A DNA stretch of 64,000 bases, taken from the NCBI GenBank assembly GCA_949987705.1, contig OX465281.1, positions 6,426,001-6,490,000 of the forward strand, written 5' to 3'. Below the pieces are notes generated by a model. The model saw only the letters and a list, made by a program, of their open reading frames with translations, was not told the DNA's origin and searched no databases. A program made the position numbers and the translations under genes. Positions 36,201-48,200 of the stretch are shown in pieces. This stretch comes from Thereva unica (taxonomy: Eukaryota > Arthropoda > Insecta > Diptera > Therevidae). Within the stretch, counting starts at the first letter, position 1. Each line of letters opens with the position of its first letter.

Positions 36201-39200
36201 TATCCATGCGGTTTCTTGCCTAGTTTCTTCGCTTTCCCGATTCTGGTCAATTCGGCAGGTCGACCACCCTCCTCTTTTCACACCCTGGATTTGGGACGAG
36301 ACGACGGCGGAGTTCCAGACGACATGATTATAATTATTGCTTGAAACGCCATTTCACTCATGATACTTCGACCGATTGATTAGGAAGTGTGTCGGATGAG
36401 CTCTTCCGGTCATTTAATAAGGACTATTATGCCACAGCTACTACTAGAGTCGACTTACAAATGTGCAAATTTTCACCAAGTTCGTTCTTAAGAATATTCT
36501 ATATAGATAGTACTAAAATTCCTGGGCAAATAAAAATAGTGTTTTTTGTGTTATTTTTGTTATGTTTTTTCTGTTACATATTAAAATAAGCAAAAATGGA
36601 TCATTCAAGTACCTGCATACAAAACCAGATGCATTTTTAAGCTAAGTGTTATTTCATCATAATTTAACATGAAACAACTCGAAAACATCTTCTCCCAATT
36701 CTAGGACTAGGATCCTATTTCCTTAATCAAAACGACATATTTTTTTTCCTCTTTCATCTATAGAAGCGGAACCGCCTGCCATGAACAACCAATCCTCCAA
36801 ATATTTTTTTCTTTAGAAGTTAAATTTGCCCAATTGTCCTTCTCTATCCTTAAATTCGTTGCCTTTTTGACGAGTTGGGAAAATTCTTCTTTTTTATTCA
36901 AAAAATAAAAAGAAATTCTGGGAGAATTCATTTTTTCTAAAACCGCAGGGAGAATGTGAATATGAAAAGCAGAAAATCAGCAGAACTTTTCGCGGTTTTA
37001 AAGTAGGACTTGGCCTCGGGGCTGCTAATGAGATTAAAAAGTGAAATAAATTTCTTGAAAGATTTTTCCTCCTGATGGATTGTGTTGAATTTTTGATTCT
37101 ATGCAATTAACATTTTGAAAAGCAGCCCAGATGCTGGTGCATGACATAAGTAGATGATGGGAGTTTTTGTTTTCGGTGGTTAAAGTTGAAAATCTTAAAC
37201 AAAAACTTATTCTGAAAGGCAGATGGTTTTTTGGTGGGTTTGAAGGAGGATGTTGTTGTTTTATATTTAAAATATGGAAAGTAGAAGATGGTAGGAGTTG
37301 GGGTACGTAGTTATCGCAAATCCACTCTTAAGTAAGTAAGAGTTGGCAAAAATGTTGTTGAAAGCAAACCGTTCATCGCATCTTTATAGTAAACTGTCGA
37401 AAAAATGAAAAAATGCTTCGCTAACCAGGTTTGTAATTCGAGACATTTGAATAAAACCCCCCCGCTATACTACCTAACACCATCGGGTTGTGATGTACGT
37501 ACTGCTTACCAGATTATCCATGTTTAGTTCCAGTGCAGTTTGGGATCTTCAATCATCTCAAAATATTTGGCTTATTGTGAAAAAAACGATATCGCTGCCT
37601 GCAAGTACCGGTTCTGTCAATCCAGGCAACGTTCGTTTCTTGTTATATGCTAGTGCTAGCAGAAACATTTTGTCGGGATTGGCACTAACTCTAAGACAAA
37701 ATCAAGTGCAAGCTGCATACTCCTAGACGTGGCACTTCCTGTTTCGCCGATTACCTCGATGATTAGATCGTAGCCTAAATAAAAAAGTTCTCAATGTGAA
37801 GGGCTAAAAATTCATCTACTATTAGCGACCGCAGGAATAGGAGTAAAACTCCTTCCTATCCTACCTTCCTTTTTGCTATGGTACACTCCAGAGATCCATC
37901 TAAATGGGTAACTGTTAATTGGTGAATTTTTAACATAGATTCGATCCATGTACAAAAAGTGTTGCCTAGAACTTATCTATACCAACCCATAGCTTACATT
38001 TACAGAGTTTTTCAACAACCCATTGTCAGTGTCATTTTAAATTTTTCATATTCATTATCTAACAAGCTGTGTGTCAGATGGCGCCGTTGTGCTCAAAATA
38101 AAAACCGTCCACATTCGTAGCATAAATTTCAGGCCAGGTCTAACCACCAGCATTTTCAAAAAGTATAGTCGGTTTACTCAGCCCAAAAACTGCACCAAAC
38201 CGTGACTCAGTATGGTTGGAAAGACTCGACTCTTAGGCTCTCGATCCCCCAAATGCGAAACGATTTTTCATGCCGATCCATATCTGAAAACCTCCTACCT
38301 AGTTTTTAGTTGTCCAATGTTATCGTGATGATAATTGTATGTTGACAGTTCGAAAATGGCGCAAAATTTCAAGTGACACCTCTTGATGAAAGACACTTTA
38401 GTAACGCAAGCCGTGTTTCCAACGGCTCTATCGTGTTACGCCCAATCCAATGCCCTGAGGATTTTAGAGATTGACCAGATTGTGAACTGTAATGGCTGGT
38501 ACGCGTAATAGAAAGAGTAGAGAAGTTGGTTAAAAATATAAGTCCTGACCGTGTAAAATACGAGAGCCTTATGAGCCTGAAGAATTTAGCCGGGGTATAA
38601 CCAGAAGTTATACGCAAAAAGCTCTGACTATTTTGCAGAGTAACGTAGAGATAAGGTCAACGCCCTTCTACAGCGGAATGGGATTAATGCTGTATGCTAT
38701 CTCCGGACGTATCTTCAATTCCTTATCATTACATCCAGAGTGCGTAAACATTAATGCGGGTGATTTCAACGTTCATAATGCAAATTGGCTTAATTACTCG
38801 AATGGTACCAGTGTTTCTGGCAGGGAAGTCAAACTCTTTGCTGAGGCTAATAACCAGCATCAAATGGTTCGATAGATCGTCCTACATGGGTTCCTATTAC
38901 TGCCGACCAAGGGGGCCATTTCCTTGACCTTTTTCTTACCCCCAACCCAAAATGATATTCAGTCGAAGATGATTCGATTTTTCATTTTCGCTCAAAATAC
39001 TCTTTAATCTACACTTACTGGCTCTATACTTGCTCGTCCGTCGGCTATTAGGGGTATACTTTGGCTGCAAGTTTGACTCTATAGTCCACAAAGAAGTGGC
39101 TTGCAATAAGGCCAATCAAATGCTTGTTTTTATTAAGGCTGTATTCGTTGTCTTGATCAGACCGATTCTTGAATATGCATCCGTTTTACAGTCTCCAAAT

Positions 39201-42200
39201 ACAAAAGTGCAGAACGATCGAATCAAGGCTTTCCAGAGAAATTTATCGGGTTAAAATAAGAACCATATAAAATCCAAGAATTTAGTCACGATTTTCCCGG
39301 TATCCGTGACATGACACGACTTCAGTGTAGTACAGGTAGTATCAGTGAAAAAAAAGCTCTTATGTTAGCTTTGAGTTCGTGAATTGGTCTTGGGCTTGCT
39401 GGCATAACTCTCACATAAAAAAGTCTGATGTCGTACTAATCGCCATTCTTCACCAAACTACGAATTATGTTGTCTGAAGGCGCCGAATTCCTCACATATT
39501 TGATCGAACGATTGTCTTTAATGTAAAGGGCTACAATTTCAGCGCACACCCTATAAGAAAAAAATGTAAAGATTGATGTAGGGTTGCTTGAATGCCCAAG
39601 TGTATTTCACCCTCCTTCTACATTATGTACAGACTCATGTGGATCAATTTCTCGACTCTCTTTTAGCAAATCCCTGAAAACGTTTTGGCTTTCAGTGAAA
39701 AAATCATCACGGAAGCATCGGTGCCGTGCCGTCGCGAATATGTGTGGATCGACCTAAATAACTTCTATATTCTTTCATATTAGCCCTATATGATTGCTTT
39801 TATGATACCTATAACAAAAGGAAATAAAAGTAATCGACTCTTAATAATGTCAGAACTTCTGGAGCAGAAAATATCGTTGGACATCTGTAATTCGCTACGT
39901 ACTAATTGGAATTAGTGCATACTATACAATATTTTATTAATTTCATAAAATTATGAAGAAAATACACTAAAAAGGAAAGAATTTGACTAAAATATAAGCA
40001 ATTGAATGATCCATTTTTTTACGTAAATATAGAAATATTGCTTTTATGTTCCTTTTTGAAAAAAAAAAAAATACTTCCCCTCCATAGACAATAAGACCTT
40101 AAAAAAAATAAACCAATAAAGAGACATTGAAATTGATATTAAATAAATATTCTTCCCCCTCTCTTTTTTTTATATTTATATATTTAAAAAAATGAAAACA
40201 CGAAATTACGAAACCAAAAAAAAAAAAAATATAACAAACCAATTAGGTCTCGCAATTTAGTCGATGGACAATATAGGTAATTGTTGAATTACAAAAACAA
40301 AACACGAAAAAAATACACGTACACGTTTTCGTTAATTTTTCTCTCACAAATATTTTTTAATAAATAATTAAATATAATATTAATTATAAATATTTTTATT
40401 TTTTATTAAACATTGTCTAAATGTTGGATGTATCATCCTTGTTCATAATAATTGTAAAGTTTAAACACAAAACTACAAACGAAATCGTTGTTATTCTCTC
40501 TCTAGTCTACTCCTTCTACTTCTATTACCTATATTCGTATAAACATCAGCTTTATTTTGCATATATCGTTATTTTATTACAGTTTTTTTCACATTAAATT
40601 CACCCATATACAAATCAAATTAATCCTTTTGCAAATTAAATTCATCCTTTTGCAAATGATATTCACCTTTTTGCAAATCAAATTCACCCGTTTGAAAATT
40701 AAGTACTTCTATAGCAATGTTAGTAAATCCAGGTTCGGTCAAGCTACACGCACCATAATCTATTACTATTCATACATATTGTTTTTAAGAAAAGACCCAA
40801 TCTGCTTTTTCTACCACCACAATCTCCAATGCTGAAGACCATCGGCGAAGTCTTTTCCAAAATCAAGTTTAGTGCAAGAAATAAGTATGTTAGCCGATCC
40901 TTTAAATTGGAAATGACAATTCCACACCTAATAACATTTAGTGTATGGATAAAATACAATGTGCTTTGCAATTTCCCCTTCGAAATTTGTTTACGGATAA
41001 CAACACTTCTTCCATCTGACCATGACAAGAGTGGCAGTGATACCGTTGAATTGTGATTTGGCTTCTTTTCGAATGTACTTTCGTTGTGGGATTTGGGACT
41101 CTCACTGCCAATGGAAAAGCGATTTTGACATTCCCATTTGTTTTGGCGTGCGCCATACTATTGGCTCATGGGTTCGGGCTCCAGCTAGTAATATATAATG
41201 TAGAAGTACTTAATTTTCAAACGGGTGCATTTGATTTGCAAAAGGGTGAATTTAATGCGAAAAAACTATACAACTACTACTATTTGGGGACTTTTGTTTT
41301 GCATGTTAAATGTTTAAAAATAAAAAAATATACACACACAAAAACAATTATACCAAAAAAAACTTGCTGTGTATTATCCTCATTCGTATAAGTGGAATCG
41401 ACTCAGTTTGTATGTGACTCTTTTTAAACGACTCCTTTTTTGTTGTTTTTGTTGTTTAAGGATAAAAACACTCTATATTGTGTACACCCTGCCTCCCGGA
41501 GTATGGGTATACTAAAAAAAGCATAGAAACTTTTACATCAAGGCACTTTGCATATATGTACATACATACATACAGAAAATGAATTCGTTAAAATTCAGGA
41601 CTCGCGTGAGTCTATTCCACTTTTGAAGCGCACATTATTTTTGCTGCTTGCATTTTAAATAAACTGTGTAAATTATTAATAATCATTATTCATTAATATC
41701 CATCCATCTTCCATCAGCATCTCTCTCTCTCGCCTGCTTATATAGTATATACCATTAGCTCTCACACCTGTTACACCTGGGATATTTTAATTAATTATTT
41801 TGATACCACCCAATGCCGATGGGGATAATTAAAAAATATATTACGTAGATTAATTTGGTACACCAGCTGAAGCATGCTTTCATTCTTATTTATTTTTTAT
41901 GTTGAGAATTTAATTATTTTTTTTTACATTACGCTTTTTTTTTGTTGATTTTTAACAATATATTTATGAATTGTAAATTATTAATTGAAATCAAACAAAA
42001 ATCCACACAATATCTCACAGTCCACCATTATTATTAATCAATAAATAATTTTTAATTAATTACAACAAAAAAAATCCATAGAATTGCGGATCCATCCCAA
42101 CGAGAAAGCCTAGGCATAATTGTACAGTACAAAGTTAAGGTGAAACTCTTTATCAGTGGGCCAATTTTAGGAGGGTAAGGACCAATCGATTTTTCTGTAA

Positions 42201-45200
42201 TCAAATCAAAATTAATCTAATTTTTTTTTACAATTTTTTAGTGATCTAGTCGCTGAATTACCATTTATATTAATGCATCCAAAACCCGAGGAGGAGGAGC
42301 CAAACCCAATACTATCAGAACGTTCCCCAAGGCGCAGTGTCGATAAACAAAGTGGATCACAGGATAATCAAGCCGAAGTCCCAACAACAAATTTGATACA
42401 ATTAGACGGGTAGGTAGATCTGGTGTTTACTTTTGTGTCCAGGGCTTTACTAATCCATTGATTGGGAAACGAACGCTGCTGCTGCTGCTACTATGATTTC
42501 AAGGATACTTGTAGGATTATTGAATATATCCGCAGGCAACAAAACATTTTCTTAATTGAAAGCGATTCTTTTTTCATTAAGGTTTTAATTAATTGTAGAT
42601 TATTTGGGGGTGAAGTGGGGTAACAAATGACGAATTCATTTCTTATTCAATATTTATTGCTAGGGATTTAGTTGTGGCTTTCTAGATAGTATTTTGTTAA
42701 ATATGCGAAGTTATAAGTCATTTTAATTTGTTGTGTTTATATCAAATTGAATTCGATTTGTTTTGACTTGCTCTGTAGAGCAAAATGTTTATTACGTATA
42801 CAATAAGTTTAGGCATCCCATAACAGATTTATGATTTGAAATTTGAATTAAATCTTTGCCCAGAGATGTTTACACATAATGTCGCCGTGGCCCAATGCCT
42901 CGGGGTCCAGGTTTAGTGATGAAGCATATTTTGTTTAAATAGGTTTGTCAACAAGCAAAGCTGCCAATATTTGGCACTACAAGGAGGAATCTCGCTATTG
43001 AAGCACCAACAAGCCTCAGGCCCTCCGCTCACAAACCAGTTTCACGATAATCACGCGCACAAACAGTTTGCAATCAAAATGAAACCTTCGTCCACAAACG
43101 AACGCAACTGATTTTGAATTAATCGGTGTTCTGTGCCCACATAATTTTTAGTTACGAAGATTTGACAGTATGTCAAGTATAGGTCAGATGAGGTGCAATC
43201 ACGCAACTTAAATCGCTGTTGTTGTAAACTAGTTTCGATCGGTGTTATTTCTGTCGATCCGTGTTTGGATTCCCACTTCCGTATACGAGCAAGGTCACGA
43301 AACAGTTACGAATGCAACTGGGATTGCTAATCAGTTGACTCGTGTGCGAAGGCCTTACGTAACTCAAATGTAATCACTTGGGCCGCTCTAAAGACGAATG
43401 GAATAATCGGACCAGGCCGAAAATTCAAGTAGTGAAACGTGTCAAAGGTGCTCATAGTGATTTTTATCGCCGCATCATAAGCAAATATTTTGTGCCGAGG
43501 CTTCGTGGGCATCAATCGTAAACTGCACGTCAAACTATTTTACTCTTCCGGATCTTGACAAACCTTCGAATTTCAAATCTTAAATCTGCCACGTGACACG
43601 GTCTACAAAAAGGGTACTAACTGAGCGACGGCTAATAAATAAGGCCACGGATTTATTAAGATTGAGTCGAAGATAGTTATTAGACGCCCAGCTTGAAATA
43701 TTGCGTAATCACCATTCACTCTCTTAATGCATTCACCTCTAGTTTATCAGATAAAGATGAGTTATATACTTGCGTATCATCAGCAAAGAAGTAAAACCAG
43801 CAGTTCCGGATGACGATAGACATATCATTGGTGAATTATTGTGTTACTCCTGATGGCACAGGAAGAAAAGATGAGTACTTATCATTGAGAAATGGAAGAG
43901 AGTAGCAAGTTTATACAGCAAGAAATTATGATTAACGGTGTCAAAAGCTTTTGAGAAATCAAGTAGAACCAACGCAGCGGTCTCATTATCATCCAACTTC
44001 GCTTGAATATCAGTGGTGACCTTCAGCAGTGCTGTCTTACAACACTATGAAACCGCCGAAAGCCAGACTGGCACTCACACAGTAGATTACGTCCTTCAAG
44101 AAACGATTGAATCTGATCATACATAACTCTCTCAAGGACCTTGGACAGGTAGGAAAGGATACTAATTGGCCTGAAGTCAGAGATGTCTGAAGGAGAAGAT
44201 TTTTAACGTATTGGCACAATAAAAGCTTTTTTCCATACATCAGGAAATGAAGAGTATGCCAAGCAACAATTGAATATGTGAGTAACTGTAGCGATCACAT
44301 ATGGTATTATGAGTTTGAAAAATTGAGGTTCAATACCATCAATACCAGTGTCATTAGAATGAACAGAGATAAGAGATGCAAGCACTTCGGCCGCATCCAC
44401 ACATCTAAAGCTAAAGTCATCAGACTTCATCTTTTAGGAAGTAGCATTTCTCTCAATTTATCTGCTCAACAATTTCCGCTTCCACTCTCAGGAATACCTT
44501 AAGCGTTGATGTCCATCCTTGTAGTTTTTGGAAGGGATAATAAGATCGTCGACATAGTTAATTCTTCTTCTTCTTTCATCCGTTAGCTTCCGGTCCGAGC
44601 GGGACGTCCCCGCAACGGATACGCTGCTGTCGGTGTCGCTGGGCCTCGAACTCTATTCATGATAGTTAATTACTATCCCGCTCTGGATGAGTTCTCGGAA
44701 TATGTTGTTGACGAATCTCCCGAAGCTTGCAGTACTGCTACACAAACCAAAGTCTTCTTGAATTCTGACCCCGTATCTGTTATCACGTCCTCTTTTCCCC
44801 AGCTGTGCAAGTCGTCTTGGTGCTTCACACACCGGAGTTTTGTCTTTTTAAATTACTCTCGTCTCAATTGGAGTACCTACTGATTCGGCTAGGTGGTACT
44901 TCCTTTTCTTCTCTTCTTCCTTACAACTTTTTTGTACTGCGCACTGACATATAGAATGGACTGCTCATGAGGAATTTTTCATGGCACCAATTTGTTCCAT
45001 AGGCTACAAACCTTTTTTCACTCCATGTAAACACCGGAATCACTTTTGAAATTTACATTTTTTTAAATACGTACTTAAAACATTAAAACAACACAAATAT
45101 TTTGTTTAAAAAAATTAATAAACACTATTTTCACGTTTTCACCTTTTAAAATGCCTTTTTTTCATTAATTTGCAAATTTTATGTGTATCTGATTTAAGTT

Positions 45201-48200
45201 CTTAGCGCCTGTTTTAGCAACTGACATTCTGTATGTCAAAATCCGGGGGTCTATGCGGAAAAGAGCAAAAGATATAAACATCACTATATCCGTCTATTTT
45301 TTTCTAATTGATTTAACCTGATTTTATTTCTGTCAGTCTGATTTTACTTCTGAGTGCTTCTGTCAGTTTGGGGGTCTATGGATGAGTGAGACAACTATAC
45401 TTTTGGGTGCCACCGATTTGTATGGAATAATTTCAGATGAGCAGTCCATTATTATATGTCAGTGGTACTGCGAGTTAATGCCGATTTGGAGTTCGTCTCT
45501 CTCATAATCTGTCTCCATCATTATCATCATCAGCTTTAGATTGTCTTCCTTTTCATTGAACTCTTCTGCTTTGCTTGACAGCTCTTTCGAAACGAGTTTC
45601 GTCACGTGAAATTATTAGGTTTCCCTGATCGATTAGCTCTAATCTAACCCTTCATAGCCGGGTATGGCAACACAGAGAAGACGACCAAGACTTATATGGA
45701 AAAAAATCTTCATCAGAATGGAAGTCAATGTAAAATGTATGTTTATTTGAAGCTTGTTTGATTTATTTTGTTAAAAGGGACTCTTCTAAAAATTAGAAGC
45801 TAAGATACAAACAAGAAGGTAGATAATCAAGCGAACGAACTTGCGATGAAAACCATTCTTCCTTCAATAGCAATATTGTACTAGAGAATTCAGAAACGAA
45901 TTTTACTTTATCATCATCAAGAAACACTTTGAAACTTTCACGTCTAATTGATATTATTTAAACTTCACCATGCATTTTCTTCCCCGTCAAAACATTGACA
46001 AACAAATTCCATTTGTCAATTGTAAATTAATATTCCTGTGCAAGTTTTTAGGTTACTAAATTAATTACGAAGAATAAAAATTAATTTGTAAAATGACATC
46101 AACATATAGAGCCTCGTTCGATCATCCTTTAGTTACACGCTTTAAGTATTCATTATCTGATGAAACTGAAACAGCGAAAACGGATAAGGACTTATGCGAT
46201 CATACGCAAGAGCTGGATAGAGAAAAGTATGGACCAACGAAGAAGGAATGCTTCGGTCATAGATCCACATACCAAATTGACTACTGCAATGCTTGCAGTG
46301 AATTACTTCAATATGGTATAGATGTGTCTGCTATGATTGCTGCATCGTACAAAATGAAAGAGTTTGAAAGGAAAAAGGACTCGAAGTGCAAAGATCATGC
46401 AGATGATTCGCATGTTCTGGTCAATACTACGGAGTATAGAGACAACATTCATAGGATTGGGAAAGTAATAACAAAGAATCGAATTCACGATCATTCGAAA
46501 TGTCGCAGCCAACAAAATTGTATGCATGCTCTGAAACATTTATTTTAAGGAATTATTAATTTGGATCCAATGTTCTGTTATTTATAAGCCAACTGATTTG
46601 AGAGAATAAACTTCAGTACTTTCAGAGCTGAAACCCGTTGCTTTCAATATATCGAATCGAATTGAATGCTAAACAATTTTGATTTAGGAGCTAGGTTTCG
46701 CTGTATTAGAGCCAGATGATAGTTACTAGAGAAACCTGGAGATGAGTGCTCATTAGTAGCTTCGTGATATCTCTGGTATTCTCCGAAAGCATCCCTCAGG
46801 AAGCTTGTCTAATTCTTCACAGAGGGCTTAGGTTAGGTTAGCTTGAAATGACTGCTTCCCCACTAGAGAGTCCACTTAGACGCTGGCCTTCTTTTTGAAT
46901 CCATTCTAGTGTTGGGACAAAATTTAGGCCATTTCAAGCCATTTGGAGTTTTTAATAAAGCGACAGAGGTCAGTTTTGCAGCTCACTCAATCAATCAAAA
47001 AAAGGTGAGCCAAGAAATGTCCCACTCTTCCTCGCGAGGACCGGACATGTACAGTTTCTTCCTCGTCTTCATTACCACAACTTCTTGCTGAGTCGTTGTG
47101 GGGAAGTCCCAATCTTTCGGCATGCGAGCCAAAAATACGGTGACCGGTCAGCATCTTCACTACATAGCCTATCTCTCTTTCAGCTGGACAAGAGATTTTG
47201 AACGCTTTGCGTTCAAAGTCGGCCATATTGTGAGAAGAGTGTGGCAGATCTCAAGCCTTTGGATTGTGATAGGAGATTTTACTCGTTTTCGGATTGAAAG
47301 CCACCTTCAGGAACTTAGCTTAGGCGAAGATGGTTGCAAGCCAGTCGAGAATAAGGTTACTGACTTTCTAAATTTCAATAGGATAAATTCCTTCCGGTCC
47401 AGGTATATTTATGGCTTAAAGCCTTATTTGGCCCATAGGAGCAAGTCCCTGTTTATCAGTCGTCGGTCTTATAGTAGTAGGGGAAGTAAATGGTTAATTC
47501 GATTCCTCAAAGGACCACTGAAGCTTTCTATTAGAGTCTAAAGCTCCCTTTTTTCTTTTACCAACCTTACTACCTTTAGAAGCAGCAGATGTGGTTTCTT
47601 GAGCCTCCAGTGTGGAAAGCAGTTTTTTGGGATTTTCCATAAAAGTTTCCACGAGTAGTGCGGAAAAAACAATCTATCCTGCCAGAGCCGCTTATCAGTA
47701 TAAGACACTTATACACTTCAATCTTGCCCGGGCATCGGAGGAACCCGTTTGCGACCAGCACTCTTTAACCACTGGTTGGCCACGCAGCCTCCAGCACCTT
47801 AGCTTAGAAGTGGGGAAATGAGAAGGGAAGAAAAGGAAAGAGAGAAAGGGGAGGGGGAAGAGGATGTACCTAGCTTTGTCTGGCCTCTTCGCAATTAGCC
47901 TTTTCGGCATTGGTGTCCCTACCGATGGTTTGCTTGCTCCCAGCTAATCACCGCCGACATAGTCTATTCTACCATGAGGGACGAAATCTATACCATCACG
48001 GCAAGGTGTAGGTATCCGATGAGGCTTCCACTTTCTGCAGAGATCACTGTGGTTGCTGTTTCGCAGTTTCCCAGGATCGCTGCTTTCAAAAGCTGTTACG
48101 ATCGCGGTCTGCATATTAGCAGAGACAAGGTCAAGCTCGGCCTCAGTTGTAGGGTTATTACTTCGGTAATCCAGTTAGTCTTCCGAGCAACCCTAAATCC

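Noticed and set aside
46829..46841. Telomere-like TTAGG repeats (also 13245, 48408, 30903)
   Set aside because: Only two or three units each, and each sits at the 3' end of a LINE or in a small palindrome.
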